From NCBI GenBank assembly GCA_032160945.1, contig JAVHTL010000058.1: a stretch of DNA of 18,361 nucleotides. One strand, written 5' to 3'. The notes under the pieces were generated by a model. The model ran no database searches. It worked only from the letters and a program-made list of their open reading frames with translations, and was not told where the DNA came from. This document shows, piece after piece, positions 12,718 to 18,361 of the stretch (position 1 is the first letter of the stretch; each line of letters starts with the position of its first letter). The position numbers and the translations under genes are program-made. The stretch is from Fervidibacter sp032160945. GTDB lineage: Bacteria > Armatimonadota > Fervidibacteria > Fervidibacterales > Fervidibacteraceae.

Positions 12718-15700
12718 ACAGAAAGTGCAAGCGTGCATGAGTGTAAGCGTTCAAAATTTTGCGCACGAAAGAAGCCGTGAAGGCTCAATTCCAAAAATTG
12801 CTGCAACTTCTTGTGCCTTCACGCCTACACGCTCACACGCTCACACGCTTACACGCCTACACACTTTCACGCCTACACACCGCAAGGCTCAAGCAGTTTT
12901 GCTTGCGACGCTCATTATGTTCGTCGTCGCTGCTGTCGGCGCAGGTTTCATTTTGTTCGTCCAAAGTTCCATGAACCTTTCACAGCGTTCCCGTGAAGAG
13001 CAGGAAGCATTGTTACTTGCTCAAGCGGGCTTGGCATTTGCTGACCAGCAGTTAACCGAAAAAGGTGCTGATTGGCGCCCGTCAATCCTGGTGAGTTTTG
13101 ACGAATTTGAACGCTCACGAGGTTGGCATCGCCCTGACAAAACTAACGATTGGTATGGTAAATACTCTGCAAGGCAGGTTGTTGATTTGCTTGGCAATGT
13201 TGCTGGCTCAGGCTCTTTCTTGCTCAAGGTTAAATACCTTCCTGACTTGCAGGTTTTTAAAATCATCAGCATCGGTCGTCCAAAGCCTAACTCACCCGTC
13301 TATCGTCGCCTTATTGCCTACAAACCCCTCCCTGCCACTGATTGGATTTGGGTAACAGCAGAAAATGAAGGAAGCCCTGATCCATTGCTCCTTGACGCTA
13401 ATGGCGACAACATACTTGACACTCTTTCAGGACAAGCCATCAATTGGCAAGTAGGTCAATGGACACCACCAAACAATCAACCACGACCTTTCTGGTTCAA
13501 TGCGGAACGAGACCCAATTCAACCGATCGTCATCCCTTCAAACGAACCGCAGCGTTTGCAATGGTTACGCTTGCGAACATGGCTTGGCTCAGGTAGACTG
13601 CCTATTTGGGATCGCCTTACCAACTTCACCAGCACCATTCGCACCAACAGCGACTTGCTATGGTATGGCTCAAATGCACTGCAAATGACCGACTTCTTCG
13701 CAGCGTCTCAAACCGTTCTGGAAGTAGCGCGCACAATCCAGCACCTTGACACTCAAACTCAGGTTCTCGTTTACGATTGGCAGGAAGTTTTTCAAGGTTT
13801 TGCAGTTCCGTCCGACTTTGGCGCTCCCGCAGGCAGCGGCTTTGCCTTTTTCCCAGTAGGTGGCGTCCCAAGATACATGGATGGATGGGAACGAATTGGC
13901 GGTTTGATGCCAGTCCGATGGGTTTTCAACTTCCCACGCAGAACTGAACCACGACCAGCACCAACTATCAACCTGAGCATTTACTACGCTCAAACACGGG
14001 ATGCAAACCCACCTTATTCGCAAAACGGTTACTATCGCGTGCCTGACCCACTTCAGGGTCAGACACCTGTGTTGGATAATGACCAAAGCGATGATAACGC
14101 TCTTTTCCCGACTTTCGGCTTCTATGTGCTGAACTATTATGACCCTAACAACCCCAGTTTTCTTGCTTTTCGTGGCATATACATTGACAACAATAGCGAC
14201 CAACAATTTACCGCTGTTCCACCTGCTGATGCGCCTTCAGGTGCATTCAACGATAGGAATGGAAGTTACCGACCTGAGTTAGCACAACTTTACGATTGGA
14301 CAGTGAAGCCACCACAAGTTGACCCTAACAATCCAACGCAACTTCAGCTGCGCCGCCAGCAATCTGATAGTGGATGGCTTCAGAATGATGCTTTGAACTC
14401 GGCAAGTGAACGCAATGTGATGGAATTAACTGCTTTGGACTCAAATGGTTTACCTCAACCTTTACCCTTTAACCGACGATTTACTGCCCATCACCTTTAT
14501 GTCCCTCCCGGCGTTGAAGTTCGGTTTGATGTCTATCGGGTTTCTCAAACTTTGGTTTTGCAACGCACATGGCTCATTCGCCATGATGGGCAGCCATTTA
14601 GGTCGCCTCTCGGTGTGCCTCTACCACCACCTAACAACAACCGTCTCGTTTTCATTGACCCAGTTCCGCTGGCTCAATTTGATGCTGACAACGATGGTAG
14701 CCCCAACGAAGACCTCATTAACTTCCGTGACGACGACGGCGATGGTAAAGTTGACGAAGACCCTCCACAGACAGCCTTCGTCGACAACCGGATGCCAACC
14801 ATAGTTCTTCTCGCTGAAGGCAACATCCGAGTGAGCGGGCAAGTTGCTGTCAGTGTCAAAATCGTCACTCCTGAAACCATCTACATTGAAGGTCAGCTTT
14901 ACCCTGTCACCGCTAATGCCACCATTGAACTTTTGGCGGAACGAAACATTTGCGTCAATTTCGCTTCCGGGAGGACACCTATTCCTTCGCTTGATGGCAT
15001 GAACCCAGAAACGGACAGGGCATTTCTTGTTCCCCAATTTCGCATTGCCCAAATCGTTGATCCTCAAAATCAGTTGCGAGGAACTCACTATCTCCTACCG
15101 AACGCCTCTAATCAAACTCTTCCCTTCTCACTTTTTGCGGACTTGTTTGGCGGTTCTATTGGTGCTGTTCAGTTTCCCGCCCCTGTGGATAACAACGGAG
15201 ACCAAGTTGTGGACGCTGCTGATCCACAAGGCAGAAGTCCATCGGTCATTTACGCTTTAGAAATGCCCTCCACTTTGCCGCTTAGCAATGATTTGATGGT
15301 CAACCTTAACCGCCTTCAAAACCGACAATGGACGCTTCGGCTGGTTTTGCTCAATCGCGGTTGGCACTCTGATGATAGCAACAACCCTGTGCGAAACCCT
15401 TGGACAAATTTGCAAGTGGACATTTGGGTTGATAGCAATGGTAATGGACAAAGCGATTTGGGCGAAACAACTCGCCTTTACGGTCCCGCTGAGCCGATGA
15501 GAACCTTCCCCGTTGCTTCCCGCTGGTATCAAGGTGACGGAAGGCAAGTTGATCTTGCCGATCCTACAACGACAAAGGAATGGAACATCTTGGACATCCC
15601 AATTCCGCTGAACGCTCTCGGTTCACCCCAAGATGTAAATGCCTTAGCGAGAGCGCTTCAAAGCCTCCGCATCATCATCACCAGCCCTGTCGCTGGCGAA

Positions 15701-16525
15701 GTTATCCCGCACGGACGAACGCCTGTCCGTTACGAACTTGCTGGCATAAAATTAGCCCTTTACGACGAGAACGGGTTGCCCCGCCCAATTTGGCAACCGA
15801 CTCAATCGTGGTTTGTTTTGGCTCAAACTGTTCACGCTGAAAACGGCACAATTGGTATCGTTCCTCCACCTTACTTTGACCCGACATCTCACCCATCATG
15901 GCAGCAATTGATTGCCAGCACGGATTCAAATTGGCAAAATAGTTTTCGCCAGTGGCAACGCCTTTGGTCGCTTTATTACTTGCGGCACAACAGCGTTAGA
16001 TGGACACCTTTCCTTGACCCTTCTGATCCCAACTTAACTTTACCGCAATCACTCAGAACACAATTGCTTGCTCAATCCATTCCCATCGTTGCAGGTCAAC
16101 TTATCATGAGAGTGACACCGCAAACGATGTTGTGGCGTTTAGTCGCTCAAAATGCTATCCCCACAACTGACCCATTGAAAGCCGAAAAAGATAATGCTTT
16201 GAGTTTCGCTTGGGAACTTGGTTTGGACAAAGCAGCATTGCCTTATCCAAAGCGCCTTGACCGAGACCCTGCCACAAACTTGCAACAACCGTTACAACTG
16301 AGCGATGTTCAAAACCTTGTTAACGGTCTACCCTTTGCGGAAATGCCCCGTGCTATGTTCGCATCAGCGTGGCTCTGGGTTTGGCGAGCAGCAACCCCAC
16401 AAGGTGTTCTGGATGTGGCTGGCGTTCTACTACCAAACCACTTCTATCGTGCTCCAGTCGTTCCCAACCTGAACTTGCCTAAAGGCTATGCTGTCGTTTT
16501 GCAGCAACAAGTTGGAGAAGATTAG
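12707..16525 (+). CDS. Giant PilX/GspK-like pseudopilin-type protein
   Basis: The 1272-residue protein has an N-terminal region typical of PilX/GspK: a helix AVLLATLIMFVVAAVGAGFI followed by EEQEALLLAQAGLAFADQQL at about 63-116. In GspK the pattern is hydrophobic helix, then ARLLAEAG. Cleavage may follow Ala61 (KA/QAVLL). The ~61-residue leader is partly encoded by an 8-bp repeat array. The remaining ~1150 residues are a beta-rich, predicted extracellular region, far longer than GspK (about 320). It contains calcium-type loops: DANGDNILD (about 230), the 27-residue acidic module (659-685), DNNGDQVVDAAD (about 828) and DSNGNGQSDLGE (about 909). GspK normally caps the pseudopilus tip, so a large tip adhesin or enzyme-binding subunit is an inference. 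ATG 12737 is an alternative start inside a 10-bp inverted repeat with the array. The next gene begins 35 nt later. Confidence 0.8.
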   Translation: MFHKQKVQACMSVSVQNFAHERSREGSIPKIAATSCAFTPTRSHAHTLTRLHTFTPTHRKAQAVLLATLIMFVVAAVGAGFILFVQSSMNLSQRSREEQEALLLAQAGLAFADQQLTEKGADWRPSILVSFDEFERSRGWHRPDKTNDWYGKYSARQVVDLLGNVAGSGSFLLKVKYLPDLQVFKIISIGRPKPNSPVYRRLIAYKPLPATDWIWVTAENEGSPDPLLLDANGDNILDTLSGQAINWQVGQWTPPNNQPRPFWFNAERDPIQPIVIPSNEPQRLQWLRLRTWLGSGRLPIWDRLTNFTSTIRTNSDLLWYGSNALQMTDFFAASQTVLEVARTIQHLDTQTQVLVYDWQEVFQGFAVPSDFGAPAGSGFAFFPVGGVPRYMDGWERIGGLMPVRWVFNFPRRTEPRPAPTINLSIYYAQTRDANPPYSQNGYYRVPDPLQGQTPVLDNDQSDDNALFPTFGFYVLNYYDPNNPSFLAFRGIYIDNNSDQQFTAVPPADAPSGAFNDRNGSYRPELAQLYDWTVKPPQVDPNNPTQLQLRRQQSDSGWLQNDALNSASERNVMELTALDSNGLPQPLPFNRRFTAHHLYVPPGVEVRFDVYRVSQTLVLQRTWLIRHDGQPFRSPLGVPLPPPNNNRLVFIDPVPLAQFDADNDGSPNEDLINFRDDDGDGKVDEDPPQTAFVDNRMPTIVLLAEGNIRVSGQVAVSVKIVTPETIYIEGQLYPVTANATIELLAERNICVNFASGRTPIPSLDGMNPETDRAFLVPQFRIAQIVDPQNQLRGTHYLLPNASNQTLPFSLFADLFGGSIGAVQFPAPVDNNGDQVVDAADPQGRSPSVIYALEMPSTLPLSNDLMVNLNRLQNRQWTLRLVLLNRGWHSDDSNNPVRNPWTNLQVDIWVDSNGNGQSDLGETTRLYGPAEPMRTFPVASRWYQGDGRQVDLADPTTTKEWNILDIPIPLNALGSPQDVNALARALQSLRIIITSPVAGEVIPHGRTPVRYELAGIKLALYDENGLPRPIWQPTQSWFVLAQTVHAENGTIGIVPPPYFDPTSHPSWQQLIASTDSNWQNSFRQWQRLWSLYYLRHNSVRWTPFLDPSDPNLTLPQSLRTQLLAQSIPIVAGQLIMRVTPQTMLWRLVAQNAIPTTDPLKAEKDNALSFAWELGLDKAALPYPKRLDRDPATNLQQPLQLSDVQNLVNGLPFAEMPRAMFASAWLWVWRAATPQGVLDVAGVLLPNHFYRAPVVPNLNLPKGYAVVLQQQVGED
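12818..12881 (+). repeat. Octanucleotide tandem array in the PilX/GspK-like leader
   Basis: Eight units run from TTCACGCC (12818) to TACACACC (12881) with consensus T-R-CACGC-Y. Unlike the other arrays it stops about 11 codons before the mature hydrophobic helix. All three plus-strand frames are open across it for at least 60 codons, with start codons in the other two frames at 12759 (TTG) and 12811. Confidence 0.9.
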
Positions 16526-16560
16526 CCAAAACTTTCAAGGTGAATTTGAGGTGAATGAAT

Positions 16561-18246
16561 ATGCGATGGTGTCTGACAATTCTTGCATTGACAACAACAA
16601 TAGCAATTAGCACTGCACAAACGCTGAATATCCAGTGGCTTTCTTTCGTCTTGAACGGCGGTGCACCAGTGCCTATTCGCATTAACCCATCAAATGGGCT
16701 TATTGACCTGACCAATGGAGTTTTCGTTGACTCCCGTTTCCCATCTATCAACGCTGATGGGACAAAAATCGTTTTTCAGGTTAGCAATGGACAGACAGCA
16801 CAAATTTGGGAAGCGATTTTTGCCGGTGGCAACTGGCAAGTTCATCCAATCTTTGACAACGATGGTGACGGCTTATTCGGTGAAGACCCTATTGATAGTG
16901 TGAACAACGATAACGACAATCGCTTGGATGAAGATCCACCAATTCAAGGTCTCCATCCCGTCATCAGCGCTGATGGTAACCACATCGCTTTTGCATCATT
17001 GCAACCCTATGGTGGCTTAAACAGCACAGGCAACAAGCAGCAAGTTTATGTCCTTGACCGAACTCAAAACCGAATTTTACCAATCAGTGTTTTGTGGAGC
17101 GATACTGATGGTGATTCAGCCCGGGACACCTACACAGCAAGTTTAGGTAATTGCGTTCCAGTTTACATCAGCGCCAACGGGCGCATTGTAGTGTTTTTAG
17201 TGGAGTCACCAAATGGATTGAACATTGTGGACGAACAGGGTGATGGAATCTCTGACACAGTGAATAATCCACCACAAGGCTGGGTCGCCCTCATCTATGA
17301 CCGTGACGCTGACGGAAATGGCGTTTACGACGAAGCAGGGATTGGCTCAACGACGACGCGCCTTGCAAGTTATGACGATGCCAACAACCTTGTCCCAGTA
17401 AGTTCAGTGCATATCAGTGCTAATGGTCGTTTTATTGCCTATTCCACCCCCATGAACCCTGCCAATCCTGATGAGCGCTGGCGTATTGTCGTCCGAGATT
17501 GGCAAAGTGGAGTGGCACTTAGCATTGACAATGCCTTTGCCCCTTCCCTGAGTGACGACGGTTTGTATTTTGCCTACTTGTCGCCGACGCAAATTGATAA
17601 CGACGGAGACGGACAAATTAACGAAGACCCTGTTGACGGTGCGGACAACGATAACGATGGTCTGGTTGACGAAGATTCACCTGAGTTCTTCCCGCAAGCG
17701 ACGATGGATTTGGTTGTTCGTAGGTTAACCGATGGTCGTGAACTTCGCCTTAGCGGTTTACAACCACTTTTTCAAGCAGGTATCGCCGATGGTTCAGCAG
17801 GCTGGGGTTACAGCGATTGGTGGGGTGCAGCGACGGTTGCTGTTGACCCGCAAAATCCCAATGTCGCATATGTCGCCTTTCACTCATGGGCGAGCAATTT
17901 GATTGACTTGACGAGCGCTGCTCTTGACCCGCAAAGCAAAGTCAACTTCTATCAAGGCGTGCCAAACATCTTTGTGGCACGGTTTGACTTTGCCAACAAC
18001 GATGTTAACCTGTGGCACATTGTGCCATCAGGACCACAATGGGCGAAACCAAAGGGTTTGCCTGTCTCGCTGGAACTCACCGCCAATAACACTTTCAGGC
18101 TTCCTCTTGGGGCAAGTTTGATGCCAACTGTGAGTTTCGTTAACGGCGGACAACTTTTTATCGTCTTTCAAAGCCTTGTTCCCTTTGACCAAAATGACAA
18201 TAACGGACTTTGGGACATTTACCTTGCGACCGTGCCATTGCCATGA
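16561..18246 (+). CDS. Secreted beta-propeller-type (TolB/PD40-like) protein with acidic modules
   Basis: This 561-residue protein has a cleavable signal peptide (MRWCLTILALTTTIAISTAQT). The start is ATG 16561 because GAGGTGA lies 6 nt upstream; ATG 16555 would add two residues with worse spacing. Repeated blades of the form 'P.IS.DG..IAF.S' (SRFPSINADGTKIVFQV, HPVISADGNHIAFAS, VYISANGRIVVFLV, VHISANGRFIAYST, APSLSDDGLYFAYLS) match the PD40/TolB-like propeller pattern, five to seven blades by eye. Two copies of the 27-residue acidic calcium-type module interrupt the propeller at about 99-125 and 346-372. It is last in the pilin-like operon, 35 nt after the previous stop, so it is probably exported and may bind the fibre; this partner is inferred from context only. 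REP-like hairpins begin 2 nt after its stop and may end transcription. Confidence 0.75.
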   Translation: MRWCLTILALTTTIAISTAQTLNIQWLSFVLNGGAPVPIRINPSNGLIDLTNGVFVDSRFPSINADGTKIVFQVSNGQTAQIWEAIFAGGNWQVHPIFDNDGDGLFGEDPIDSVNNDNDNRLDEDPPIQGLHPVISADGNHIAFASLQPYGGLNSTGNKQQVYVLDRTQNRILPISVLWSDTDGDSARDTYTASLGNCVPVYISANGRIVVFLVESPNGLNIVDEQGDGISDTVNNPPQGWVALIYDRDADGNGVYDEAGIGSTTTRLASYDDANNLVPVSSVHISANGRFIAYSTPMNPANPDERWRIVVRDWQSGVALSIDNAFAPSLSDDGLYFAYLSPTQIDNDGDGQINEDPVDGADNDNDGLVDEDSPEFFPQATMDLVVRRLTDGRELRLSGLQPLFQAGIADGSAGWGYSDWWGAATVAVDPQNPNVAYVAFHSWASNLIDLTSAALDPQSKVNFYQGVPNIFVARFDFANNDVNLWHIVPSGPQWAKPKGLPVSLELTANNTFRLPLGASLMPTVSFVNGGQLFIVFQSLVPFDQNDNNGLWDIYLATVPLP

Positions 18247-18248
18247 TG

Positions 18249-18313
18249 TGTAGGGCGCAGGCTCTGACCTGCGCCGACAAAAAGTCGGCAGGGGACAGAG
18301 CCCCTGCCCTACA
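18249..18313. repeat. REP-like palindromic element directly after the operon
   Basis: TGTAGGGC..GCCCTACA encloses hairpins GGCGCAGG-CTCTGA-CCTGCGCC and GGCAGGGG-ACAGAG-CCCCTGCC. It starts 2 nt after the stop codon of the last gene and may act as a transcript end. The loops share complementary GCTCTG/CAGAGC. It belongs to the same subfamily as 5966-6029 and is the best-preserved copy of it. Confidence 0.93.
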
Positions 18314-18334
18314 TTTGCGCCGGCAAAAAATCGG

Positions 18335-18361
18335 TAGGGCGCAGGCTCTGACCTGCGCCGA
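18335..18361. repeat. Partial REP-like element at the right edge
   Basis: TAGGGCGCAGGCTCTGACCT and the following bases repeat the first hairpin of the element at 18249. The copy starts 22 nt after it and is cut by the window end. Confidence 0.9.

Noticed and set aside
12759..12974. Small plus-strand open frame crossing the PilX-like array
   Set aside because: It is not a separate gene: it reads the array in another frame and ends in a Ser/Arg-rich tail. It is kept only as evidence that all frames are open across the array.
13670..14206. 178-codon minus-strand open frame within the PilX-like gene (also 14621-15088)
   Set aside because: These lie opposite a long convincing coding region, with low-complexity composition and no start signals.

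Overview
The window looks like a chromosomal segment from a thermophilic or sediment member of Armatimonadota, perhaps a Fervidibacter-type lineage. This is inference. It rests on a prepilin-like protein with the 'ARAREKARQSSC..NLRQLG' N-region and a C-terminal H-X9-DG motif, a UPF0182 membrane protein, remains of an outer-membrane barrel (diderm envelope), and REP-like 65-bp palindromes ('GTAGGGCGC..GCCCTACA'). No rRNA, tRNA, CRISPR array or transposase was seen.

Left part (1-7327): The 3' part of an unknown membrane-protein gene enters from the left edge and switches abruptly from very AT-rich to ordinary composition near base 360. A membrane-anchored TPR protein follows, translationally linked. 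On the minus strand lie a UPF0182 membrane protein and serS (seryl-tRNA synthetase); serS ends with no spacing against the TPR gene. Across a divergent intergenic region with one REP-like element, a plus-strand pair encodes an UlaG-like metallo-beta-lactamase-fold hydrolase and an orphan ATP synthase epsilon subunit (atpC).

Middle (7328-9266): This is a scarred region. It holds a chimeric pseudogene, in which the start of the later pilV-like gene is fused to a truncated pilW-like copy, and a good sigma70-type promoter at the pseudogene's broken end. A complete H-X9-DG prepilin gene with a terminator follows. Next come a 27-codon minus-strand remnant resembling the last strand of an outer-membrane barrel and three REP-like palindromes spaced exactly 83 bp apart.

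Right part (9267-18246): One operon-like run encodes four prepilin/pseudopilin-like proteins (PilV/GspI-like, GspG/H-like, PilW/GspJ-like and a 1272-residue PilX/GspK-like protein) plus a secreted beta-propeller-type protein. They probably form the tip or minor-subunit set of a type IV pilus or type II secretion-like fibre and an associated surface protein. No ATPase, secretin, platform protein or prepilin peptidase is in the window, so the machinery would have to be elsewhere. Two more REP-like copies follow the last stop and run off the right edge.

The most striking observation is an 8-bp tandem repeat (consensus T-R-CACGC-Y) in the leader region of three of these pilin-like genes and in the pseudogene. 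Because 8 is not a multiple of 3, each unit gained or lost would shift the frame of the mature protein, while the array encodes the same octapeptide (HAYTPTRL, circularly permuted) in all three frames. This resembles a contingency (phase-variation) device placed just before the prepilin cleavage site. A 27-residue acidic, putatively calcium-binding module shared by three genes of the operon is a second unusual signal.
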